A DNA stretch of 6,542 bases from Candidatus Poribacteria bacterium. GTDB lineage: Bacteria > Poribacteria > WGA-4E > DTYX01. Made by a program: the position numbers and the translations under genes. The stretch lies in contig DTYX01000042.1 in the NCBI GenBank assembly GCA_012961655.1, forward strand, positions 1 to 6,542. The letters are read 5' to 3'. Below are positions 1 through 5,676 of the stretch, piece by piece. A model generated the notes under the pieces. It worked only from the letters and a program-made list of their open reading frames with translations. It was not told where the DNA came from and ran no database searches. The stretch's first letter is position 1. The number at the start of each line of letters is the position of its first letter.

Positions 1-42
1 AATCTGTGGTTTCTGTGTTTAATCGGTGTTAATCCGTGGCTG
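1..42. repeat. Degenerate tandem GTG repeat at left edge
   Basis: Four loosely related units follow one another: AATCTGTGGTTT, CTGTGTTT, AATCGGTGTT and AATCCGTGGCTG, sharing the core AATCnGTGk with roughly 8-12 base spacing. No coding frame is evident. It lies about 20 bases beyond the stop codon of the leftward sigma-factor gene and may continue past the window edge. From memory, similar ATCnGTGtt/ATCnGTGg strings recur in intergenic DNA of several environmental bacteria, but this cannot be checked here. It could be an interspersed repeat, the edge of a small mobile element, or simply low-complexity spacer. Confidence 0.5.
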
Positions 43-61
43 AAGATTTTGCCTAAAACTA

Positions 62-571
62 TCAGAACTTACTTAACAATTTGACTGTGGATTCAGGCAG
101 TGAGAGGAATCCCGCGATTTGTGGGACTGTTTGACCTTCAAAGTAGTGCAGATTGATGACTAAACGATAATCGAAGGGAAGTTCATCTATCATCTGGCCC
201 AGCAGGGTCCGATGCTGCTTTTGTTCAACCTCGTCTGCTATTGAAACCGATGGATGCTCAGATTCCTTCAATTCTTCCAATGGAACGTGCTCCCGCCGTT
301 GAGTTGATAACCAGGTTTTGCAGGTATTGTAAGCGATGGTCCTTAACCAACTGGCAAACTTATCCCGTTCCTTGAGCGAAGACAATCCCCTATACATCTT
401 GAGGAAAATCTCCTGCCGCAGATCTTCAGCCACATCATATCTTTTCACCATACTCACGGCGATGCCGTAAACCATCGGTTGATATCGCAACCATAGTTGG
501 GATAAAGCGATGCGGTTACCGTTAAAATATTCATCGATTAGAACAACATCGCTTGGGGTATTGGATTTCAT
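62..571 (-). CDS. ECF-type RNA polymerase sigma factor, C-terminus clipped
   Basis: Predicted sigma-70 family, extracytoplasmic-function subgroup: it would direct RNA polymerase to a dedicated promoter set. The 169-residue product has region 2 at about residues 11-92, including the -10-recognition segment DVAEDLRQEIFLKMYRGL (46-63) and FASWLRTIAYNTCKTWL (72-88). A linker leads to region 4 at about 122-169 (IDELPFDYRLVINLHYFEG, then the helix-turn-helix PQIAGFLSLPESTVK). The start at 571 is chosen because GGGAG lies about 7 bases upstream; in-frame ATGs at 604 and 652 lack a ribosome site and sit at or inside the likely promoter. Oddity: family members normally continue after STVK with about 10-20 mostly basic residues (SRLxRARKxL type). 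Here the frame ends as KLLSKF and stops, followed by further stops, and neither other frame restores the motif. No anti-sigma gene is visible. The gene is divergent from the efflux genes, so it might control them, but that is only inference. Confidence 0.88.
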   Translation of the reverse strand: MKSNTPSDVVLIDEYFNGNRIALSQLWLRYQPMVYGIAVSMVKRYDVAEDLRQEIFLKMYRGLSSLKERDKFASWLRTIAYNTCKTWLSTQRREHVPLEELKESEHPSVSIADEVEQKQHRTLLGQMIDELPFDYRLVINLHYFEGQTVPQIAGFLSLPESTVKLLSKF

Positions 572-613
572 CTTTTCTCCCACTTGCCAAATTTTTCCTC
601 TCATTAATAATAG

Positions 614-641
614 ACTATATTTTTCGCCGAGCGATAGTAAA
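614..641 (-). promoter_or_regulatory. Candidate promoter of the sigma-factor gene
   Basis: Read on the minus strand, TTTACT (641-636) and TATAGT (619-614) are separated by 16 bases, matching the housekeeping -35 TTGACA at 4 of 6 and -10 TATAAT at 5 of 6 positions. Transcription would begin near 607, leaving a leader of about 35 bases before the ATG at 571. This position argues against the longer start at 652. It is a match by eye in AT-rich DNA, so confidence is low. Confidence 0.3.
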
Positions 642-688
642 AAACGAAACAAAATTTATATGAACTTTATTTCTATTTCTTCGTCAAA

Positions 689-714
689 CAATTAAAATTG
701 CATAAACTATAGTT
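689..714. promoter_or_regulatory. Two small palindromes in the divergent intergenic region
   Basis: CAATT-AA-AATTG (689-700) and the perfect 10-base palindrome AACTATAGTT (705-714) lie side by side between the divergent sigma-factor and adaptor genes. The second contains a TATAGT -10-like hexamer on the plus strand (708-713). They could be an operator for a dimeric regulator or chance palindromes in AT-rich DNA; no -35 at good spacing accompanies the TATAGT. Confidence 0.25.
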
Positions 715-720
715 CTGCGT

Positions 721-751
721 TTGTCAGAGATTCAGTGTTCATAAAGATAAT
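721..751 (+). promoter_or_regulatory. Candidate promoter of the efflux operon
   Basis: TTGTCA (721-726, 5 of 6 to the -35 consensus) and GATAAT (746-751, 5 of 6 to the -10 consensus) are 19 bases apart, slightly longer than ideal. Transcription would start near 758, just upstream of the AGGGAG ribosome site (768-773) of the first adaptor gene. No GGAAC-type ECF -35 motif was recognised, so direct control by the neighbouring sigma factor is not supported by this site. Confidence 0.3.
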
Positions 752-780
752 AGCAGCAAAACATCTTAGGGAGAAATGTA

Positions 781-2511
781 ATGAAAAAAATAATCATAAT
801 CGGCATTATCGCGGTTGTTATTATTGTTGTCGGAGGAGTATTAGCCAAAACGAAATTATTCACCAAAAAGGATAATCCCACTGCAAGCGGCGGCGAGTCG
901 TCTGAGATGCAGACGGTTAAAGTAGAGGTCGGAAGCATAAGTGAAGTCATCTCCGCTTCAGGGACGATTGAGCCGCTGAGGATTGTAGAGGTCAGTTCAA
1001 AAGCCAGCGGCAAGATTATCAGTATGCCCGTTGATAAAGGAGATTATCTTAACGAAGGGGATTTAATCGCAGAGATAGAAAAGACTTACGCTCAGAACGA
1101 TTATGACCAGGCGCAAGCGGATTTGCGTTCTGCCAAAGCTAAGCTTGAACAAGCGAAAATCAACATTGAGCTTGAAAGGAAGCAGAGGGAAACACAGTTG
1201 TCGCAGGCAGAGGAGAATCTAAAGGAAGCTAGGACGCGTTTAACACAACTTGAGGAACAACTGGAATTAGACCGGAAAGCGAATGCGCGAAAACTGCTTG
1301 AAGCTCAAAATAACCTAGACATTGCCAAATTGCAACTGAGAATGTTATCTCCTGAAGTTGTGCGGGAAGAGGAACTGAAACGAGCGGAGGCGTCAGTAGC
1401 CCAAGCTAAAGCAAACTTAGAACTGGCGCAAAAGGAATTTGACCGCCAGAAGAATTTATATGACAAAAACTATATCTCCAAAGCGGAATTGGATTCGACA
1501 CAACAGAAATTGGAGTCTGCACAAGCACAGTATGATTCTGCTCAAGAACAATTGAAAATAGTGAAAAAGCCGGCCACGCGAGAGGATATGGAGTTAGCGC
1601 AAGCGAATGTTAAAAAAGCGGAATTTGCCCTTCAGGCCGCACAGGAAGATATCAACGCTGAGAAAACCAGTGAGAAAGGGATAGAGTTGCAAAGGATTAA
1701 AGTCATGCTGATGGAATCAGCTCTGGTATTGGCAAAATCGAATCTCGATCAAGTTGAAATAAGGAGGAAAGACCTGATTACAGCGCAAGCGTCGGTGAGT
1801 AGGAGCGAAAGTCAGCTACAGACCGCCAAAGAGAAATTGAACGATACTCTCGTAACCGCGCCTATCTCAGGGACGATTCTGGAGAAAAATGTCGAAGAGG
1901 GACAGGTGATTACCTCTAGAATATCTTCCGTCGCCGGACAAGGAACGCCGTTAGTTACGATGGCTGATTTGACGAAAATCTATGTGAAAACCGATGTCGA
2001 TGAAACCGACATCGGCAAAGTGCAGCCGGGGCAATCTGTAACGATTAAAGTCGATGCCTTTCCGAACCGGACTTTCGCCGGTAAAGTGCTAAAGATAGCT
2101 CCTCAGGGTAAAGTCACCCAAAACGTAACGACATTTGAAGTGACCACAGAACTTATAGATGAGCCTGATGTTATCGAAGTTCTAAAGCCGGGGATGAACG
2201 CCGAAGTTGAGATTATGGCTGCTAGCGCGCAAAACGTTCTACTTGTTCCCAACGAAGCTATCATGAATTTTGGCGGACGACAGATGGTTCGGGTGGTTGG
2301 AGAAGAGCGCCCTCGTCGTGTTGAAACCGGCGCCAGCAATTGGGAAAAGACTGAGATTATCTCCGGCCTTAGTGAAGGCGAAGAGGTTGTAATTGCTGGC
2401 GCCTCCGGCCTCGGTGGAAGTGGAATGGATCCTTTCGCACGTTTTAGAGAGAGGCTGAGAAGAGACCCATCGGCTGGTCTCCGAATGATGCGGGGAGAAA
2501 GGAGAAGGTAA
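781..2511 (+). CDS. MacA/HlyD-family periplasmic efflux adaptor (adaptor 1)
   Basis: Membrane fusion protein expected to link an inner-membrane transporter with a TolC-type outer-membrane duct. The 576 residues begin with MKK and one hydrophobic anchor (about 3-21) with no clear cleavage site. The first half of a lipoyl-like domain follows (about 70-100, VSSKASGKIISMPVDKGDYL). A very long glutamine/alanine/glutamate-rich coiled-coil region covers about 101-353 and includes the hairpin motif EFDRQKNLYDKNYISKAELD (219-238). The second lipoyl half is at about 354-395 (TAPISGTILEKNVEEGQVI), then a beta-barrel (about 400-475, DVDETDIGKVQPGQSV) and the membrane-proximal domain (about 485-540, LLVPNEAI ... 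GLSEGEEVVIAG). The tail is arginine-rich. E. coli MacA is about 370 residues; the extra length is mainly in the coiled coil. The start is supported by AGGGAG 7 bases upstream. First gene of the efflux cluster; adaptor class certain, substrate unknown. Confidence 0.93.
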   Translation: MKKIIIIGIIAVVIIVVGGVLAKTKLFTKKDNPTASGGESSEMQTVKVEVGSISEVISASGTIEPLRIVEVSSKASGKIISMPVDKGDYLNEGDLIAEIEKTYAQNDYDQAQADLRSAKAKLEQAKINIELERKQRETQLSQAEENLKEARTRLTQLEEQLELDRKANARKLLEAQNNLDIAKLQLRMLSPEVVREEELKRAEASVAQAKANLELAQKEFDRQKNLYDKNYISKAELDSTQQKLESAQAQYDSAQEQLKIVKKPATREDMELAQANVKKAEFALQAAQEDINAEKTSEKGIELQRIKVMLMESALVLAKSNLDQVEIRRKDLITAQASVSRSESQLQTAKEKLNDTLVTAPISGTILEKNVEEGQVITSRISSVAGQGTPLVTMADLTKIYVKTDVDETDIGKVQPGQSVTIKVDAFPNRTFAGKVLKIAPQGKVTQNVTTFEVTTELIDEPDVIEVLKPGMNAEVEIMAASAQNVLLVPNEAIMNFGGRQMVRVVGEERPRRVETGASNWEKTEIISGLSEGEEVVIAGASGLGGSGMDPFARFRERLRRDPSAGLRMMRGERRR

Positions 2512-2516
2512 ACAGC

Positions 2517-2565
2517 GGCAAGATACCTCACGCTTGAAAAGCGGGAGCTTTCTTGCCAGTTTTTT
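2517..2565 (+). terminator. Intrinsic terminator or attenuator between adaptor 1 and permease
   Basis: A perfect 7-base inverted repeat, GGCAAGA (2517-2523) and TCTTGCC (2551-2557), is followed after two bases by six T residues (2560-2565). The loop can itself fold as CGCTT-GAA-AAGCG (2531-2543) or AAGC-GGGA-GCTT (2539-2550), giving a branched stem. It begins 5 bases after the adaptor stop and ends 45 bases before the permease start. It may stop part of the transcripts and so set adaptor:permease dosage, or protect the upstream message 3' end. The 27-base loop weakens it as a classical terminator. Confidence 0.45.
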
Positions 2566-2610
2566 GTAAGAATGGCAATTAATTTGTAGTACCGCAAGGA
2601 GGGAAATGAA

Positions 2611-3876
2611 ATGGGACTAGATGAGAGTCTATGGACTGCTTTACGCGCTCTTAGAGCGAATTTGTTGCGTTCGTTGTTGACCATGTTGGGGGTCATGATA
2701 GGCGTTGGCTCAATTATAGCGATGCTCTCTATCGGCAAGGGCGCAAAGGAACAGAGTTTAGAGCGAATGAGGTCTATGGGAGCAAACCTGCTTTTTGTCA
2801 GACCCGGTTCACAACGTAGGGGACTGATTCGCTTTGGCATGGGTAGTCGAAGAACCCTCAAATACGAAGACGCTGAAGCGTTGGAGAAGAGAAATACAGC
2901 TTACATAGAAGGCGTTGCGCCTGAATCTTCTAGTAGTGCTCAAGTGAAATTTCAAAATAAAAACACCAATACCCGAATCATCGGGACAACTCCCAACTAT
3001 CCAGAGATACGAAACACTCCGGTTGCGAAAGGCTCATTTTTTACCGATGAAGATGTTTTATTCAGACGAAGAGTAGCCGTGCTGGGGCCGACAGTAGTGG
3101 AAGACCTGTTGGGTGAATCATCGATTACTAATAGTAGTGAAGCAGCGGAGTCGTCGCTGGACGAAGCAAGTATAATTGGACAGAATATTCGCATCAACAA
3201 CGTCATCTTCCGGGTCATTGGTATCACGAAAACAAAGGGAGATATGGGATGGCGCAATCCCGATGATCAGGTTTACATCCCTATCACTACAGCGCAGAAG
3301 CGGCTCTTTGGCGTTGAACACATCGATAGCATTAATATCCAGGCGGCAAGCCAGGAGGTAATGAAGAAAACGGAAGATGAAATCGAAAGGGTTCTTAGAA
3401 GACAACATAAACTTTCAAGCAGTAAAGAGTCGGATTTTAGCATTCGTAATTCAGCGGACTGGATTGAAACCATGGAGGAAACGAACAAGACCTTCAACTG
3501 GCTTTTAGGCGGCACCGCATTTGTATCATTGCTCGTCGGGGGCATAGGCATCATGAACATCATGTTAGTGTCAGTCACAGAACGCACCAGAGAGATTGGT
3601 CTGCGCAAAGCATTGGGCGCCAAACGACGCGATATCCTCTTACAATTTCTGATAGAATCCGTCGCTTTGAGTTTAGTCGGCGGCGCTATAGGAATCATAC
3701 TGGGAATCGTAGGGTCAAGAGTTATATCATCCTCGGCTGGGTGGAAGACTATAGTTTCGCCAGAATCCATAGCGTTAGCTTTTGTATTCGCTGCGGCTGT
3801 GGGTATCTCCTTTGGTGTCTTCCCGGCTCGCAAAGCTGCCAAGTTGAATCCTATCGAGGCATTGCGATATGAATAA
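2611..3876 (+). CDS. MacB/FtsX-family ABC transporter permease without ATPase domain
   Basis: Inner-membrane permease of the type VII ABC (MacB/LolC/FtsX) class, which couples cytoplasmic ATP hydrolysis to movements of a periplasmic domain. The 421 residues show one N-terminal membrane helix (about 18-42, LLRSLLTMLGVMIGVGSIIA), a large periplasmic MacB_PCD-type domain (about 45-290), and three C-terminal helices (about 295-322, 346-370 and 387-404). Family hallmarks are MNIMLVSVTERTREIGLRKA (315-334), LGAKRRDIL (335-343) and the ending FPARKAAKLNPIEALRYE. AAGGAGG at 2596-2602 with an 8-base spacer fixes the start. There is no N-terminal nucleotide-binding domain (no Walker A, no LSGGQ), unlike full-length MacB of about 650 residues, so a separate ATPase subunit is required and none is in the window. 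A serine-rich acidic stretch (about 168-187) looks like an insertion before the conserved IIGQNIRINN. Confidence 0.93.
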   Translation: MGLDESLWTALRALRANLLRSLLTMLGVMIGVGSIIAMLSIGKGAKEQSLERMRSMGANLLFVRPGSQRRGLIRFGMGSRRTLKYEDAEALEKRNTAYIEGVAPESSSSAQVKFQNKNTNTRIIGTTPNYPEIRNTPVAKGSFFTDEDVLFRRRVAVLGPTVVEDLLGESSITNSSEAAESSLDEASIIGQNIRINNVIFRVIGITKTKGDMGWRNPDDQVYIPITTAQKRLFGVEHIDSINIQAASQEVMKKTEDEIERVLRRQHKLSSSKESDFSIRNSADWIETMEETNKTFNWLLGGTAFVSLLVGGIGIMNIMLVSVTERTREIGLRKALGAKRRDILLQFLIESVALSLVGGAIGIILGIVGSRVISSSAGWKTIVSPESIALAFVFAAAVGISFGVFPARKAAKLNPIEALRYE

Positions 3877-3883
3877 TTGATAC

Positions 3884-3923
3884 TGACAAAATAAAATTAG
3901 ATTAGGAGCGCCGCTCTTTGTCA
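3884..3923 (+). other. Nested inverted repeat after the permease stop
   Basis: TGACAAA (3884-3890) is the exact complement of TTTGTCA (3917-3923). Just inside the right arm sits a second stem, GAGC-GCC-GCTC (3906-3916). No T-run follows, so it is not a standard terminator. It begins 7 bases after the permease stop codon and overlaps the candidate start of the broken small gene. It could be an RNA stability hairpin, an operator or chance. Confidence 0.3.
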
Positions 3924-4125
3924 ATAATAAATTGGAATATAGATTCTCCAGGAGAATTGAAGGCGTGGCGAGATAATCTCTTTCTCGATGACACAGATTT
4001 GGCCCAAATTGCACGCTGAAACACTTGCCGAACAAGATTTACCGCCTGAAGCTCTTTTCCACCCTGATGTGATAGCCCAGCATGCTTCAGAATTCAGTTC
4101 TCGTTATCATAATTATTGGAAGTGA
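3918..4125 (+). pseudogene. Small unknown gene broken by a one-base frameshift (candidate)
   Basis: Two adjoining frames each read like genuine protein. Frame 1 starts at TTG 3918 with AGGAG at 3904-3908 and gives 33 residues containing NWNIDSPGELKAWRDNLFL and DDTDLAQIAR, ending at TGA 4017-4019. Frame 2, open from 3961 with an ATG at 3988, gives KLHAETLAEQDLPPEALF, HPDVIAQHASEFSSRYHNYW and K, ending at TGA 4123-4125. Removing one base in the GCCCAAA run (4001-4008) joins them as ...DDTDLAKLHAETLAEQ..., a continuous product of 68 residues. I do not recognise the family; it has no membrane segment and is rich in W, H, D and E. Alternatives are a sequencing indel in an intact gene, two unrelated chance frames, or a separate 45-residue product from ATG 3988, which lacks a clear ribosome site. 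Confidence 0.4.
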
Positions 4126-4144
4126 GGCGCAAAATTATGTTTTT
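4108..4144 (+). terminator. Weak AT-rich hairpin with T-run before the TolC gene
   Basis: CATAATT (4108-4114) pairs exactly with AATTATG (4133-4139), followed directly by five T residues (4140-4144). The 18-base loop contains the stop codon of the broken small gene (4123-4125). The stem has one G-C pair only, so it would be a weak terminator at best; its position at the end of that reading frame is what makes it worth listing. Confidence 0.28.
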
Positions 4145-4222
4145 ACTTAACGGATGCGCGATTGTTGAAATCATAGGTGAAAAGATTTGAAAATAAGAAC
4201 GTAATAATATTAGGAGAGTGAT

Positions 4223-5569
4223 ATGATAAAAACTGCAAGAAGCAACCGACACCTTCGGCTTAGCGCAAGTTGGCTTATTATCGCTATTTTGGGGATTGTG
4301 TCGTCCGGATGGTTGATTGCTGAAGAGATTAACCTTAAACGACCGTTAAACCTGGAGCAATGTATCGCTATTGCTCTGGAAAAATCATCGGATATCAAAA
4401 ATGCAAAATTGAATTTAGCCATTGATGAGCTACAGATTAAAGATGCACGGTCAAATTATTTCCCCGAAATTACCGTGAACGGACGTTATAATTTCTCCGA
4501 TAAAATTGATTTTGGATTTGAGAAGGAGAATTATAACGCGACGGTTACAGGTAGATATACGATTTGGGACCATGGACAGAGGGAGATAAATTTAGCGCGC
4601 GCAAAAGTTGACAAAGAGGTAGCCGAAAGCCGCTATGAACAGACCAAACAGAGGCTAGTTTTTGACGTCATCCAAGCGTACTACAACTTGCTCAAAGCTC
4701 AAAAACTTGTTCAAGTGGACGAGAAACTTTTGGAACAGTCAAGGGGAAATACGGAAATGATTAGAGCTTTTAGAGATGCAGGAAAATTAATAGAGGCTGA
4801 TGTCGCCACTGCTGAAGTCAGAGAGGCAAATGATGAATTGAATCTGATAAACGACCAGAATGCGGTGGAGATTGCTATGGCAGAGCTACCCAACTTGATG
4901 GGCTTGGATACCGGCATATTAGTTGATATCCTCGATGACCCCGATTATGAAAGATATATACAAACGGGTTTTATTGAGCGCGAAAAGATGAGCGTCGATG
5001 ATGCAATAGAAACCGCGCTGAAAAATCGCCCCGAGATAAAAGAATATGAAGCGACCATCAAAAGTTTGGAGTGGGGATTAACTTTAGCGAAATTGCAACG
5101 TTGGCCTAGGCTTACAGCAGAATACGATTACAATGTCTATCTGGATGAATATCTGCGTGAGCGAGAAAATTTTAAAAACTTCCGTAGTTGGAATGCTCTT
5201 GCAGTTTTGACATTTCCGCTCTTTGATGGTGGGGTATCCAAGCGTCAAGTGCAAAAAGTGGAGACGCAACTGGAACAGATACGCGAAGACTCCAGCAAAT
5301 TAGAGCGGAATATCGCTCTTGAAGTACATCAAGCCTATCTGAATCTCAAACGCGCAGAGAAAGCCCTGGAGATTTCTGATAAGCAAGTCCGAGACGCACA
5401 ACTCTCCTTGGAGGTCACCAATGGGCGGTTTGAACAAGGAATGGGTATTTTACTGGAATTACTTGATGCACAAGCCGCTTATGCTCAAGCATTGACCAGT
5501 CAGGTGCGCGCTTTCTACGATTATAAAATCGCTAAAAGCTCGTTACAACGTGCAATGGGAGAGTTGTAA
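4223..5569 (+). CDS. TolC-family outer membrane efflux protein
   Basis: Outer-membrane factor that would trimerise into the beta-barrel plus periplasmic alpha-tunnel through which the substrate leaves the cell. The 448-residue precursor has a signal peptide: basic start (KTARSNRHLRL), hydrophobic core at about 15-32, likely cut near LIA-EE (33/34). There is no lipobox cysteine. The mature part shows the internal duplication of the OEP family. Repeat 1 covers about 42-230 (NLEQCIAIALEKSSDIKNA, YTIWDHGQREINLA at 112-125, AYYNLLKAQK at 152-161). Repeat 2 covers about 256-448 (SVDDAIETALKNRPEIKE, FPLFDGGVSKRQV at 331-343, AYLNLKRAEK at 371-380, GILLELLDAQAAYAQA at 408-423). Length is normal for the family. 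AGGAGAG at 4212-4218 supports the start. It lies between the permease and a second adaptor, so it is probably the shared exit duct of this export system. Confidence 0.94.
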   Translation: MIKTARSNRHLRLSASWLIIAILGIVSSGWLIAEEINLKRPLNLEQCIAIALEKSSDIKNAKLNLAIDELQIKDARSNYFPEITVNGRYNFSDKIDFGFEKENYNATVTGRYTIWDHGQREINLARAKVDKEVAESRYEQTKQRLVFDVIQAYYNLLKAQKLVQVDEKLLEQSRGNTEMIRAFRDAGKLIEADVATAEVREANDELNLINDQNAVEIAMAELPNLMGLDTGILVDILDDPDYERYIQTGFIEREKMSVDDAIETALKNRPEIKEYEATIKSLEWGLTLAKLQRWPRLTAEYDYNVYLDEYLRERENFKNFRSWNALAVLTFPLFDGGVSKRQVQKVETQLEQIREDSSKLERNIALEVHQAYLNLKRAEKALEISDKQVRDAQLSLEVTNGRFEQGMGILLELLDAQAAYAQALTSQVRAFYDYKIAKSSLQRAMGEL

Positions 5570-5619
5570 GAAATTCTACTATCGTCATTTTATCACTTTG
5601 GTCTTGCAAAGAAGGGAAG

Positions 5620-5660
5620 GCGTGTTACGTATTTTCGATGAACAATACACGCAACACGTT
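5620..5660 (+). promoter_or_regulatory. Leader with two competing stems before adaptor 2
   Basis: GCGTGT (5620-5625) can pair with ACACGC (5647-5652), while the overlapping CGTGTT (5621-5626) can pair with AACACG (5653-5658); the two cannot form together. GTATT (5629-5633) and AATAC (5644-5648) add a further inner pairing option. The element lies in the 107-base gap after the TolC stop and just before the GGAG ribosome site (5667-5670). An in-frame ATG (5638) falls in its loop. No T-run follows. Possible translational control, or chance. Confidence 0.25.
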
Positions 5661-5676
5661 AAATTTGGAGATGGAA

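Larger units (their letters stand above)
3877..4222 (+). other. 346-base gap between permease and TolC genes
   Basis: This spacer is unusually long for an otherwise tight cluster. It contains, in order, an inverted repeat (3884-3923), a small apparently frameshifted gene (3918-4125), an AT-rich hairpin with a T-run (4108-4144) and an AT-rich leader (4145-4222) ending in the AGGAGAG ribosome site of the TolC-family gene. TTGAAA occurs at 4165-4170 and 4187-4192, but no good -10 stands at proper spacing from either, so no convincing promoter for the TolC gene was found. Confidence 0.6.

Noticed and set aside
2606..2620. Overlapping ATG with a four-codon frame at the permease start
   Set aside because: Too short, and the ribosome site is better spaced for ATG 2611; likely chance.
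2103..2861. Long minus-strand open frame (252 codons) over the adaptor/permease junction
   Set aside because: It is antisense to two well-recognised genes, spans their intergenic hairpin, has no ribosome site or recognisable domain, and its serine/proline/isoleucine-rich composition is typical of a shadow frame.
3273..3842. Minus-strand open frame of 189 codons opposite the permease C-terminal half
   Set aside because: It lies wholly opposite strongly conserved FtsX-domain coding sequence and has no recognisable domain.
3943..3957. Palindrome ATTCTCC-A-GGAGAAT
   Set aside because: It falls inside the protein-like frame 1 of the broken small gene (codons for DSPGEL), so coding content explains it; no promoter overlaps it.
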